From: Allostella sp. ATCC 35155
GTDB lineage: Bacteria > Pseudomonadota > Alphaproteobacteria > ATCC43930 > Allostellaceae
NCBI GenBank assembly: GCA_006738865.1
Contig: AP019701.1
Coordinates: 248,001-312,000 of the forward strand
Reading direction: 5' to 3'
Length of the DNA stretch: 64,000 nucleotides
A program made the position numbers and the translations under genes. Under the pieces are notes generated by a model that was not told where the DNA came from, did not search any database, and worked only from the letters and a program-made list of their open reading frames with translations. Below are positions 1 to 8,584 of the stretch, piece by piece (the stretch's first letter is position 1; every line of letters begins with the position of its first letter).

Positions 1-411
1 GGCCCGGCGCGGAACGCCGTGCTCGCGGGCGAGCCGCCGGTGATGTTCGAGAACATCCAGACGACCATCTCGCTGCACAAGTCGGGCAAGCTGCGGGTAC
101 TCGCCGTGGCGGCCGACAAGCGCTCCGCCGCGCTGCCCGACGTGCCGACGATGGCCGAGCAGGGCTTCCCGCTCAACGTCTCGTCCTGGACCGCCTTCTT
201 CGTTCCGGCCGGCACGCCGCAGCCGGTCATCGACCGGCTCCACGCCAGCGCCCTCGTCGCCCTGCGCCACGAGGACACCCAGCGCCGCCTCAAGGATCTC
301 AGCACCGACAGCGTCGGATCGACTCCGGCCGAGCTCGCCGCCTTCGTGAAGTCCGAGTACGACGGCTGGGGAGCGGTCATCCGCGCGCAGGGCCTGAAGA
401 TCGACAACTGA
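1..411 (+). CDS. Tripartite tricarboxylate transporter (Bug/TctC family) solute-binding protein, C-terminal part
   Basis: This is a partial gene whose reading frame is open from the first base of the window, so only the last ~136 residues are seen. The visible part has the typical TctC/Bug C-terminal layout: a stretch ending in KLRVLAVAADKRSAALPDVPT, which is the common second-domain signature (return to low-affinity lobe and DVPT turn), followed by the GTP-P-VIDRL helix and a closing SEYDGWGAVIRAQGLK helix. The family comprises periplasmic proteins that deliver carboxylates or related small molecules to a TctAB membrane pair. No TctA or TctB is adjacent on the downstream side. The next gene follows after 25 bp on the same strand, so the two are probably co-transcribed. 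Confidence 0.9.
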   Translation, partial: GPARNAVLAGEPPVMFENIQTTISLHKSGKLRVLAVAADKRSAALPDVPTMAEQGFPLNVSSWTAFFVPAGTPQPVIDRLHASALVALRHEDTQRRLKDLSTDSVGSTPAELAAFVKSEYDGWGAVIRAQGLKIDN

Positions 412-436
412 GCGCCCGGCGCAAAGGAGATCCGCC

Positions 437-1255
437 ATGAATGCCATCGAGGGAGTCCTGGAGCGCGAGCCGACGCTCGAGGAATACGGCCGCATGACGC
501 CGGCGGAGGTCCGCCAGGTCATGCGGGAGAACCGCTTCACCCTGCGCACCACCCGGAACGTCGCGCTGGGCCATGTGCAGTGCGCGCTGGTCGTCCTGCC
601 GAAGTCGCTCGCCTTCGACTTCCTGCTCTTCTGCCAGCGCAACCAGCGCCCCTGCCCGGTGCTGGACGTGACCGATCCGGGCAATCCCGAGCCGAAGCGG
701 ATTGCGCCGGGCGCCGACCTGCGGACCGACAGTCCCGGCTACTCGGTCTATCGGAACGGCGTGCTGGAGGGGTACCGGACCGACATCGTCGATCTGTGGC
801 GTAACGATTCGGTCGCCTTCTGCATCGGCTCCAACACCTCCTGCGACCTCGCCCTGCGGCGGGCGGGCGTCCAGACCGAGCGCAATCGCTGGGTCTTGCG
901 GACCTCCGTCCCGACCGAGCCCGCAGGGCCGTTCCATGGGCCGCTCGTCGTCACCATGCGCTGGCTGAAGCCCCAGGAGGCGCTGATCGCGACGCAGCTC
1001 ACCGGGCGGTTCCCATTCAACCACGGGGCGCCGATTCATATCGGCGACCCGGCGGCCCTCGGCTGCGACCTCGAGCGGCCGATGATGGGCGATCCGGTGC
1101 CGCCCATCCCGAAGGACGTGGTGCCCGTCTTCTGGGCATGCAGCATGACCCCGCAGGCGGTCGCGGAGGTGTCCGGGATCGAGCTGATGATCACCTCGGC
1201 GCCGTCCAAGGGATTGATTTCGGACCTCGTGTCCGACCGCGTCTGCGCGCCCTGA
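437..1255 (+). CDS. D-glutamate cyclase / DUF1445 (YcsI-like putative hydro-lyase) family protein
   Basis: The 272-residue protein matches the DUF1445/UPF0317 family in length and sequence. It begins with a helix (TPAEVRQVMRENRF), continues with the LPKSLAFDFLLFCQRNQRPCPVLDVTDPG block, and has the NDSVAFCIGSNTSCDLALRRAG and GPLVVTMRWLKP motifs characteristic of the family. Mammalian and some bacterial members convert D-glutamate to 5-oxoproline, while many bacterial members are only annotated as putative hydro-lyases, so the substrate is not certain. A strong ribosome binding site (AAAGGAG) lies 8 bp before the ATG. It is likely co-transcribed with the upstream TctC-type binding protein. Genes for 5-oxoprolinase-like HyuA/HyuB occur at the other end of the window, a possible but unproven link. 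Confidence 0.85.
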   Translation: MNAIEGVLEREPTLEEYGRMTPAEVRQVMRENRFTLRTTRNVALGHVQCALVVLPKSLAFDFLLFCQRNQRPCPVLDVTDPGNPEPKRIAPGADLRTDSPGYSVYRNGVLEGYRTDIVDLWRNDSVAFCIGSNTSCDLALRRAGVQTERNRWVLRTSVPTEPAGPFHGPLVVTMRWLKPQEALIATQLTGRFPFNHGAPIHIGDPAALGCDLERPMMGDPVPPIPKDVVPVFWACSMTPQAVAEVSGIELMITSAPSKGLISDLVSDRVCAP

Positions 1256-1350
1256 AGGGTGTAGCCGCACGCGGCGATTGAGGAGCGGGCGGGCCTCGTC
1301 CCGATTGCGGTGCGGGGCCCGCCAGTGCTGAAAAAACGTGCAGGATGCGA

Positions 1351-1376
1351 ACGAAATTTCACTGTCATAATTTCGT
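1351..1376. promoter_or_regulatory. AT-rich inverted repeat upstream of the phosphonate ester hydrolase gene
   Basis: A perfect 8-bp inverted repeat (ACGAAATT, 10-bp spacer, AATTTCGT) stands out as AT-rich in a very GC-rich context, 67 bp before the ATG at 1443. The inner GAAATTTC is itself palindromic. It is a plausible operator for a dimeric repressor controlling the downstream operon. No regulator gene for it is adjacent. Confidence 0.45.
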
Positions 1377-1442
1377 CAGAAATATGTAGGCTGACGCTGA
1401 TAAGAGGCGGTCACCGCCGCAGCCGGGAGAGGCAACGCATCC

Positions 1443-2984
1443 ATGGGCCGACCGAAGAACGTACTGCTGATCGTGGTCGATCAGTGGCGCGGGGATCATC
1501 TCGCTTGCCTCGGAATGGAGAACCTGCGCACGCCGAATCTCGACCGGCTGTGCCGTGAAGGGGTCACCTTCCGCAACCACTTCACCCAGACCGCGCCTTG
1601 CGGCCCGGCGCGCGCCTCGCTGCTGACCGGCCTCTACCAGATGAACCATCGGGCGGTGCAGAACACCATCCCGCTGGACGATCGCCATGACACGCTGGGC
1701 CGGGCGCTGCGCCGCATCGGCTACGATCCGGCGCTGGTCGGCTATACGACGACGACGCCGGACCCGCGCACGACGGGCCCGGACGATCCCCGTTTCAAGA
1801 TCCTGGGCGACCTGATGGACGGGTTCCGCTCGGTCGGGCCGTTCGAGCCCGCGATGGACGGCTACTTCGGCTGGGTCGCCGGCAAGGACTTCCCGCTGCC
1901 GCAGCCGCGCGCCGACATCTGGATGCCGGAGGGCGACGATGCCGTGCCGGGTCCGACGCCGCGCCCCTCGCGCATCCCGGCCGAGCTCAGCGACACCGCC
2001 TATTTCACCGACCGCGGCCTGACCTACCTCAAGGGCCGGCGCGACGGGAACTGGTTCCTCCATCTCGGCTACTACCGGCCGCATCCGCAGTTCATCGCGC
2101 CGGCGCCGTACAATGCGATGTACGACGCGGCCGACATGCCCTCGCCGGTCCGCGCCGCCTCGCCGGCCGAAGAGGCGCGGCAGCATCCACTGCTCGACTT
2201 CTACGTCAACCATATCGGCCGCAGCGGCTTCTTCCAGAACGCCAAGGGCCTCGCCAAGGATCTGAGCGACGCCGAGGTCCGCCAGATGCGCGCGACCTAT
2301 CGCGCCCTGATGACGGAGATCGACGATCACCTCGGCCAGGTCTTCGCCTTCCTGGAGGAGACGGGGCAGTGGGAGGACACGCTGATCCTCTTCACCTGCG
2401 ACCATGGCGAGCAGCTCGGCGACCATCACATGCTGGGCAAGATCGGCTATTTCGACGAGAGCTTCCGCATTCCGATGATCCTGCGCGATCCCTCGCCCGA
2501 GGCGGATGCGACGCGCGGCACCATCGTCGACGATTTCTCCGAGACGATCGACACCTTCCCGACGATCATGGAATGGCTCGGCGCGCCGAGCCCGCGGCAG
2601 TGCGACGGGCGCAGCCTGCTGCCCTTCGCCCACCAGGGTCGGCCGTCCGACTGGCGGACCGAGGTCCATTACGAGTTCGACTTCCGCGACATCTTCTATT
2701 CGCAGCCGGAGACGGCGCTCGGGCTGCACATGGACGAGTGCTCGCTCGCGGTGGTCCAGGACCACGACTACAAGTACGTCCATTTTCCGGCGCTACCGCC
2801 GCTCTTCTTCGACCTGAAGCGCGATCCGGGGCAGTTCGAGAACCGGGCGGACGACCCCGCCTACGCCGCACTGGTTCGGGACTATGCGCAGAAGATGCTC
2901 AACTGGCGGATGCGCTATGCCGAACGGACGCTTACGCATTTCCGTGCCACCCCCAAGGGGCTGGAGGAGCGCGTCGTCCGCTGA
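1443..2984 (+). CDS. pehA: Phosphonate monoester hydrolase / phosphodiesterase (sulfatase superfamily)
   Basis: The 513-residue protein is a member of the alkaline phosphatase superfamily and resembles the characterised rhizobial phosphonate monoester hydrolase along its full length as I remember that sequence. Seen directly: an N-terminal metal-binding Asp (VLLIVVDQWRGDH, D13), the formylglycine motif C-G-P-A-R with Cys53 (residues 53-57), the phrase SLLTGLYQMNHRAVQNT, and the distal metal motif FTCDHGEQLGDHH around residue 320. Enzymes of this group hydrolyse phosphonate and phosphate esters and often sulfate esters promiscuously. The Cys would need maturation to formylglycine by an enzyme that is not in the window. 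It heads the operon with an ABC importer and a glycerophosphodiesterase. There is no signal peptide, so it acts in the cytoplasm on imported substrate. Confidence 0.93.
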   Translation: MGRPKNVLLIVVDQWRGDHLACLGMENLRTPNLDRLCREGVTFRNHFTQTAPCGPARASLLTGLYQMNHRAVQNTIPLDDRHDTLGRALRRIGYDPALVGYTTTTPDPRTTGPDDPRFKILGDLMDGFRSVGPFEPAMDGYFGWVAGKDFPLPQPRADIWMPEGDDAVPGPTPRPSRIPAELSDTAYFTDRGLTYLKGRRDGNWFLHLGYYRPHPQFIAPAPYNAMYDAADMPSPVRAASPAEEARQHPLLDFYVNHIGRSGFFQNAKGLAKDLSDAEVRQMRATYRALMTEIDDHLGQVFAFLEETGQWEDTLILFTCDHGEQLGDHHMLGKIGYFDESFRIPMILRDPSPEADATRGTIVDDFSETIDTFPTIMEWLGAPSPRQCDGRSLLPFAHQGRPSDWRTEVHYEFDFRDIFYSQPETALGLHMDECSLAVVQDHDYKYVHFPALPPLFFDLKRDPGQFENRADDPAYAALVRDYAQKMLNWRMRYAERTLTHFRATPKGLEERVVR

Positions 2985-3045
2985 ATGCCGTCCGGCCCGT
3001 CGGGGAGCGGCGGCCGGCCAGAATTTGCAGAGAGAGGAGCCCGAT

Positions 3046-4677
3046 ATGACCCGTATCACCCGGAGGACCGTCCTCAAGGCCGGTGTCGCCGCCAGCGCCG
3101 TCGGCGTCCTGCCGCGCTTCGCCGTGGCCCAGGCCGACGACCGCCCGTCCATCACGATCGCCGTCCAGCAGATCGTCAACGCCAACACGCTGGAGCCCCT
3201 GCGCGAGCAGTCGAACGTCGGCACGCGCCTGATGACGAGCGTGTTCGAATGCCTCATCGAGCAGGATCTGCAGCGCGAGCTGCAGCAGATTCCGGGCCTT
3301 GCGACCGAATGGAAGCGGATCGACGACCGCACGGTCGAGCTGTCCCTGCGCCGCGGCGCCAAGTTCCACAATGGCGACGAGGTGACGGCGGACGACGTCG
3401 TCTTCTCCTTCGGGCCGGAGCGCATGTTCGGCAAGAGCGGCGCGCCTGAGGGCAAGCTCTTCACGGGCATCATCGGCGGCGAGACGAAGGATCTGCCGCC
3501 GGAGGTTCCGGCCGTCGCCAAGCGCCTCTGGCCGGCGCTGGAGCGGATCGAGGCGGTCGACAAGTACACGGTCCGCTTCGTCAACAAGCAGCCGGACGTG
3601 ACGCTCGAAGGGCGCATCGCCCGCGGCGGCTCGCAGATCATCTCCCGCCGTGCCTTCAGCGAGGCGAAGAGCTGGCTCGACTGGGCGCGCAATCCGGTCG
3701 GAACGGGCCCCTATCGCGTCGTCGAGTTCCGCCCCGACACCTCGCTGACGCTGGCCGCCTTCGACGAATACTGGCAGGGCCGCCCGCCCATCAAGCAGAT
3801 CCGCTTCGTGGTGGTGCCCGAGGTGGCGAGCCGCATCAACGGCCTCGTCTCCGGGCAGTACGACTTCGCCTGCGACATCCCGCCCGACCAGATCCCCGAG
3901 GTCGAGAAGCACGCCCGGTACGAGATCTCCGGCGGCCTCATCGGCAATCACCGGCTGCTCTGCTTCGACAAGGCGCATCCGGAACTGAAGGATCCGCGCG
4001 TCCGCCTGGCGATGTGCCATGCGATCGACCGCCAGCTCATCGTCGATGCGCTGTGGGCCGGCCGCACCCGGGTGCCGAAGGGCCTGCAGTGGGAATTCTA
4101 CGACCAGATGTTCCATGCCGACTGGTCGGTGCCGGCGTACGACCCCAACCTCGCCAAGAAGCTGCTGCGCGAGGCGGGCTACAAGGGCGGCGTCATCCCC
4201 TACCGCGTGCTCAACAACTACTACACGAACCAGACCTCCACGGCGCAGGTGCTGATCGAGATGTGGCGCGCGGTCGGGCTGAACGTCGAGATCCAGATGA
4301 AGGAGAACTGGGGCCAGATCTTCGACCGGAACAGCCAGCGCGGCGTGCGCGACTGGTCGAACAGCGCGCCCTTCAACGACCCGGTGTCGTCGATCGTCAA
4401 CCAGCACGGGCCCAAGGGCCAGCAGCAGCAGATCGGCGAATGGACCAACGCCGAGATGAACACGCTGTCGGTCGAACTCGAGACCTCCACCGACCGGCCC
4501 CGGCGCCGCGCCGTGTTCCGGCGGATGTTGGAAATCTGCGAGCGCGAGGATCCGGGCTATACCGTCCTGCACCAGACCGCCGTCTTCACCGGCAAGCGCA
4601 AGGACATCGAGTGGAAGCCGGCGCCCTCCTTCGCGATGGACTTCCGTTCCCGCAACTTCAAGATCAAGCGGGCCTGA
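3046..4677 (+). CDS. ABC transporter solute-binding protein, peptide/nickel family (SBP family 5)
   Basis: The 543-residue protein starts with a Tat-like signal (TRRTVLKAG followed by a hydrophobic stretch ending AVAQA near residue 30). I chose the ATG at 3046 because it follows GAGAGAGGAG and begins at the twin-arginine leader; an open frame extends further upstream without support. Family-5 features are visible: LATEWKRIDDRTVELSLRRGAKFHNGDEVTADDVVFSF near residues 85-125 and NPVGTGPYRVVEF near residue 220. These proteins bind oligopeptides, nickel or other medium-sized ligands in the periplasm. The gene lies 61 bp after the phosphonate ester hydrolase and directly before its ATPases and permeases. 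I infer a phosphorus-ester ligand from context only. Confidence 0.92.
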   Translation: MTRITRRTVLKAGVAASAVGVLPRFAVAQADDRPSITIAVQQIVNANTLEPLREQSNVGTRLMTSVFECLIEQDLQRELQQIPGLATEWKRIDDRTVELSLRRGAKFHNGDEVTADDVVFSFGPERMFGKSGAPEGKLFTGIIGGETKDLPPEVPAVAKRLWPALERIEAVDKYTVRFVNKQPDVTLEGRIARGGSQIISRRAFSEAKSWLDWARNPVGTGPYRVVEFRPDTSLTLAAFDEYWQGRPPIKQIRFVVVPEVASRINGLVSGQYDFACDIPPDQIPEVEKHARYEISGGLIGNHRLLCFDKAHPELKDPRVRLAMCHAIDRQLIVDALWAGRTRVPKGLQWEFYDQMFHADWSVPAYDPNLAKKLLREAGYKGGVIPYRVLNNYYTNQTSTAQVLIEMWRAVGLNVEIQMKENWGQIFDRNSQRGVRDWSNSAPFNDPVSSIVNQHGPKGQQQQIGEWTNAEMNTLSVELETSTDRPRRRAVFRRMLEICEREDPGYTVLHQTAVFTGKRKDIEWKPAPSFAMDFRSRNFKIKRA

Positions 4678-4684
4678 CCCAGGC

Positions 4685-5659
4685 ATGGAAACACTCGTCT
4701 CGATCCGGGGGCTGACAGTCGATTTCGACCTCGGCCACCGGGTCGTACGCGTGCTGCACGGCGTCGACCTGACGATCGGGCGCGGGCAGGCGGTCGGGCT
4801 GGTCGGGGAATCCGGGTCCGGCAAGAGCGTCACCTGGCTGGCCGCGCTCGGCCTGCTCGGCCCCCGCGCCCATGTCGGAGGATCGGTCACGTTGGGCGGC
4901 GAACCGCTGCTCGGCGTGCCGGTTCGCCGGCTGGAGGCGGTGCGCGGGCGGCGGATCGCCATGATCTTCCAGGACCCGGCCAGCGCCCTCAATCCCGTGC
5001 ACCGCATCGGCCGCCAGCTTGGCGAGGCCCTGCGCCTGCATCGCGGGCTGGAGGGGCAGGCGGCCCGCGCCGAGGCGAGAAGGCTGCTCGACCGGGTCGG
5101 CATCGCCGACGCCGGGCGGCGGCTCGACGATTATCCCCACCAGCTGTCCGGCGGCATGAACCAGCGCGTGATGATCGCCATGGCGCTGGCGGGTGAGCCC
5201 GACATGCTGGTGGCGGACGAACCGACGACCGCGCTCGACGCCACCATCCAGGCGCAGATTCTCGACCTGCTGCGCGAACTGCGCCGCGATGGCGGGATGT
5301 CCATGGTGCTCATCAGCCACGATCTCGGCGTCGTCGCCGAGAACAGCGACCGCATCGCGGTCATGTATGCCGGGCGCATCGTCGAGGAGGCGCCGACCGC
5401 CGACCTCTTCGCCAACCCCCGCCACCCCTACACCAGCGGCCTGCTCGCCGCCCTTCCCGACCTCGAAGGGCCGCGCCGACGCCTCGTCGCCATTCCCGGC
5501 ACGGTGCCCGATCCGGCACACCTGCCGCCCGGCTGCGCCTTCGCGCCGCGGTGCCCGCAGGCGATCGACGCCTGCATCCGGGCAGTGCCGCCGCTGGAGC
5601 ATGTCGGTTCCGACCACCGGGCAGCCTGCATCCGGGTCCAGACCGCGGTGGCCGCATGA
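4685..5659 (+). CDS. ABC transporter ATP-binding protein, OppD/DppD type
   Basis: The 324-residue ATPase has Walker A GESGSGKS (near residue 40), the signature LSGGMNQR (the LSGGM variant usual in OppD-like proteins), Walker [12 protein letters not shown], and the switch His in LISHDLGV. The C-terminal oligopeptide-transporter extension with its Cys-rich motif ([15 protein letters not shown]) is present. This is one half of the ATPase pair energising import of the ligand bound by the preceding protein. It starts 7 bp after that gene, and its stop overlaps the ATG of the next ATPase by four bases, so translation is coupled. Confidence 0.95.
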   Translation: METLVSIRGLTVDFDLGHRVVRVLHGVDLTIGRGQAVGLVGESGSGKSVTWLAALGLLGPRAHVGGSVTLGGEPLLGVPVRRLEAVRGRRIAMIFQDPASALNPVHRIGRQLGEALRLHRGLEGQAARAEARRLLDRVGIADAGRRLDDYPHQLSGGMNQRVMIAMALAGEPDMLVADEPTTALDATIQAQILDLLRELRRDGGMSMVLISHDLGVVAENSDRIAVMYAGRIVEEAPTADLFANPRHPYTSGLLAALPDLEGPRRRLVAIPGTVPDPAHLPPGCAFAPRCPQAIDACIRAVPPLEHVGSDHRAACIRVQTAVAA

Positions 5660-6687
5660 CCGATACTCCGATCGTCCCGCCCGCGGACCGCCCGCTGCTC
5701 CAGGTCCGCGACCTCGCGCGCGCCTTTCATGTCCGGCGCGCAGGCGGCTTCTTCGGCCGGCCAGCGACGCTGCACGCCGTCGACGGCGTATCCTTCGACC
5801 TCCGGCGCGGGCGGACGCTCGGCATCGTCGGCGAGTCCGGCTGCGGCAAGACGACCACGGCCCGTCTCGTCCTCGGCGTCCTGACGCCGACCGGCGGCCG
5901 GGTCGAGTTCGAGGGCGAGGCCGTGCCGGCGCCGGGGACGGCCGCGTGGCGGGCCCTGCGGCGCCGGATGCAGATGGTCTACCAGGATCCGCTCGGCGCC
6001 CTCGACCGCCGCATTCCGGTCGGCCAGCAGGTGATGGAGCCGCTTGCCATCCACGGCATCGGCGCCAGAGCCGAGTGGCGCAGCCGCGCCCTCGAGCTGC
6101 TCGATGCCGTCGGCCTCGGCGCGACCTTCTTCGCACGCTACCCGCACGAGCTGTCGGGCGGGCAGCGCCAGCGCATCGTCCTCGCCCGGGCGCTGATCCT
6201 GGAGCCGTCGCTGCTCGTCTGCGACGAGCCGATCTCGGCCCTCGACGTCTCGATCCAGGCCCAGGTCATCAACCTGCTGCTCGACCTCCAGGCGCGCTTC
6301 GACCTCGGCTTCCTCTTCATCAGCCACGACCTCAAGGTGGTGCGGCAGATCTGCCACGAGGTCGCGGTCATGTATCTCGGCCGCATCGTCGAGCAGGGCG
6401 ATCCGGACCAACTCCTGGTCGAACCGGCGCACCCGTATACCCAGGCCCTGGTGTCGGCGATCCCGATCGCCGCCGCCGCCCGGCGGCGGCCGCGCCTCAT
6501 CCTCAAGGGCGACCCGCCCAATCCCGTCGACCGGCCGGCGGGCTGTTCCTTCCACCCGCGCTGCCCCGCCGCGACGGCACGCTGTCTCGTCGATATCCCT
6601 GCATTGAAGCCGCTGCCCGACGGGCGCCTCGTCGCCTGCCACGTCGCCCATGGCGAGGCGGGCGCCCGGCCGCGGGCGGCGGCATAG
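5656..6687 (+). CDS. ABC transporter ATP-binding protein, OppF/DppF type
   Basis: The 343-residue ATPase begins at the ATG of an ATGA overlap with the upstream ATPase. Walker A is GESGCGKTT, the signature is the canonical LSGGQRQR, Walker B is LVCDEPISALD, and the switch His lies in FISHDLKV. The C-terminal extension carries the Cys-containing GCSFHPRCPAATARC motif, which in this family can hold an iron-sulfur cluster or structural cysteines. It is expected to form a heterodimer with the OppD-type partner at the cytoplasmic face of the membrane. Confidence 0.95.
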   Translation: MTDTPIVPPADRPLLQVRDLARAFHVRRAGGFFGRPATLHAVDGVSFDLRRGRTLGIVGESGCGKTTTARLVLGVLTPTGGRVEFEGEAVPAPGTAAWRALRRRMQMVYQDPLGALDRRIPVGQQVMEPLAIHGIGARAEWRSRALELLDAVGLGATFFARYPHELSGGQRQRIVLARALILEPSLLVCDEPISALDVSIQAQVINLLLDLQARFDLGFLFISHDLKVVRQICHEVAVMYLGRIVEQGDPDQLLVEPAHPYTQALVSAIPIAAAARRRPRLILKGDPPNPVDRPAGCSFHPRCPAATARCLVDIPALKPLPDGRLVACHVAHGEAGARPRAAA

Positions 6688-6697
6688 GAGCCGGCCG

Positions 6698-7633
6698 ATG
6701 CTGCGCTATCTCTCGACCCGGCTGGTGCGGGCGCTGCTCACCATCTGCTTCGTCGTCACCTTCGCCTTCGTCATATTGCGGCTGTCGGGCGATCCGGCGT
6801 TGCTGATCCTGTCGCCGGACGCCCCGCCCGAGGCGATCGAGGCCTTCCGCAAGTCCTGGGGCCTCGACCGGCCGCTGTGGGAGCAGTACTTCCACTATTT
6901 CGCGGCGATCGCGGAGGGCAATCTCGGACGCTCGATGCGCGACGGCCGGCCGGCCCTCGATCTCGTGCTGGAGCGCGTGCCGGCGACGCTGGCGCTGACG
7001 ATCCCGGCGCTCATCCTCAAGATCGGCATCGGGATTCCGGCGGGCATCTATGCCGCCCTCAATCGCAACAAGCTGGCCGACCGCCTGACGATGCTCTTCT
7101 CGGTCGCCGGCTTCACGGTGCCGAGCTTCGTGCTGGGCCTGGTGCTGGTGCTGATCTTCGCGGTCAATCTCGGCTGGTTGCCCTCCGGCGGCAGCGACTC
7201 CTGGGTCCACGGCATCCTGCCGATCATCACGCTGGGGACCGCCGGCGCGGCCGTGCTCGCGCGCTTCACCCGCAGTGCGATGCTGGAGGTGCTGGGCCAG
7301 CCCTATATCCGAACCGCATCGGCCAAGGGGCTGGCATGGCGGCGGGTCGTCGTCGACCATGCGCTGCCGAACGCCGCGATCCCCACGGTCACGATCGTCG
7401 GCTTCATGGTCGGCAGCCTGGTCGCCGGTGCGGTCGTGGTCGAGAGCGTCTTCTCCTGGCCCGGCGTCGGCCGCCTGCTGGTGGTGGCCGTCGCCAATCG
7501 CGACCTCGCGGTCGTCCAGACCATCCTGCTGTTCGTGGCCCTGACGATGGTCTGCGCCAACCTGACGGTCGACATGCTCTACGGATGGATCGACCCGCGG
7601 CTGCGCACGCGCCGCGTCGCGGGAGCGGGGTGA
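6698..7633 (+). CDS. ABC transporter permease, DppB/OppB type
   Basis: The 311-residue membrane protein begins MLRYLSTRLVRALLT, the usual start of DppB-type permeases, with six predicted hydrophobic segments. The ATPase-contact loop is visible as YIRTASAKGLAWRRVVVDHALPNA near residues 205-228. The start at 6698 follows GGAG, 10 bp after the ATPase stop. It pairs with the next permease to form the transmembrane channel of the importer. Confidence 0.94.
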   Translation: MLRYLSTRLVRALLTICFVVTFAFVILRLSGDPALLILSPDAPPEAIEAFRKSWGLDRPLWEQYFHYFAAIAEGNLGRSMRDGRPALDLVLERVPATLALTIPALILKIGIGIPAGIYAALNRNKLADRLTMLFSVAGFTVPSFVLGLVLVLIFAVNLGWLPSGGSDSWVHGILPIITLGTAGAAVLARFTRSAMLEVLGQPYIRTASAKGLAWRRVVVDHALPNAAIPTVTIVGFMVGSLVAGAVVVESVFSWPGVGRLLVVAVANRDLAVVQTILLFVALTMVCANLTVDMLYGWIDPRLRTRRVAGAG

Positions 7634-7636
7634 GCC

Positions 7637-8584
7637 ATGGCCATCACCACTGGAAGCGGCCCTTCGGCCGGCGAGGACGCGACGACCCGCGAGCGCAACC
7701 TGCCACCCGGCGAGATCGTCGAGAAACGCGCGCCGCGCGGACGGACAGCGCGCTTCTTCGAGGCGTGGCCGCCGTCGGTCCTGCTGGCGCTCGGCTGGAT
7801 CCTGGCGATGCTCTTCATCGCCGCCTTCGTCGAGATCCTCGCCGCCTATTCCTATACCGCGATGGATCTGCGGGCGCGGCTGACGCCGCCGGTCTTCTGG
7901 GGAGGCACCGACGTCCGCCACCTGCTCGGCACCGACGAACTCGGCCGCGACGTGCTCTCGCGGCTCCTCTACTCGATCCGCATGAGCCTGCTGATCGCCT
8001 TCTTCGGAACGCTCATCGCGGCCACGCTCGGCACCTTCCTCGGCATCCTCGCTGCCCATTTCCGCGGCTGGGTCGAGGATGTCGTCCTGATGGCGATCGA
8101 CTTCCAGGCGTCGATGCCGTTCCTCATCATCGCACTCGCGGTGCTGGCCTTCTTCGGCAACTCGCTCATCCTCTTCATCTGCCTGATGGGGTTCCATGGC
8201 TGGGAGCGCTATGCGCGCATCTCGCGCGGGCTCGCCATCTCGGCCAACGAGCAGGGCTATGCCGGCGCGGTGCGCCAGCTCGGCGCACCCGCCTGGCGGA
8301 TCTACGGCCGGCACATCCTGCCCAACATCGCCTCGACCCTGATCGTCAGCATGACGCTGGCCTTCCCGGAAACGATCCTGCTCGAATCCGGGCTGTCGTT
8401 CCTCGGCCTGGGCGTGCAGCCGCCGCTGACCTCGCTCGGCAACATGGTCGGGTACGGCCGCGAGTACATCACCCGCGCGCCCTGGATCATGCTGGCACCC
8501 AGCGTCATCATCATCCTGACGACGCTCTCGATCAGCATCGTCGGCGACTGGCTGCGCGACCGTCTCGATCCTACCCTGAAGTGA
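7637..8584 (+). CDS. ABC transporter permease, DppC/OppC type
   Basis: The 315-residue permease has the DppC-specific signature HLLGTDELGRDVLSRLLYSIRMSL after the first membrane segment and the EAA-type loop AVRQLGAPAWRIYGRHILPN near residues 215-234. A hydrophilic N-terminal extension of about 45 residues precedes the first membrane segment, common in DppC. It starts 3 bp after the DppB stop, and its TGA shares one base with the ATG of the phosphodiesterase gene. Confidence 0.94.
   Translation: MAITTGSGPSAGEDATTRERNLPPGEIVEKRAPRGRTARFFEAWPPSVLLALGWILAMLFIAAFVEILAAYSYTAMDLRARLTPPVFWGGTDVRHLLGTDELGRDVLSRLLYSIRMSLLIAFFGTLIAATLGTFLGILAAHFRGWVEDVVLMAIDFQASMPFLIIALAVLAFFGNSLILFICLMGFHGWERYARISRGLAISANEQGYAGAVRQLGAPAWRIYGRHILPNIASTLIVSMTLAFPETILLESGLSFLGLGVQPPLTSLGNMVGYGREYITRAPWIMLAPSVIIILTTLSISIVGDWLRDRLDPTLK

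Noticed and set aside
2932-5103. Very long open frame on the minus strand opposite the ABC binding protein and ATPase
   Set aside because: It lies entirely antisense to strongly conserved genes, is rich in Arg/Gly/Asp as expected of GC-rich shadow frames, and has no recognisable domain.
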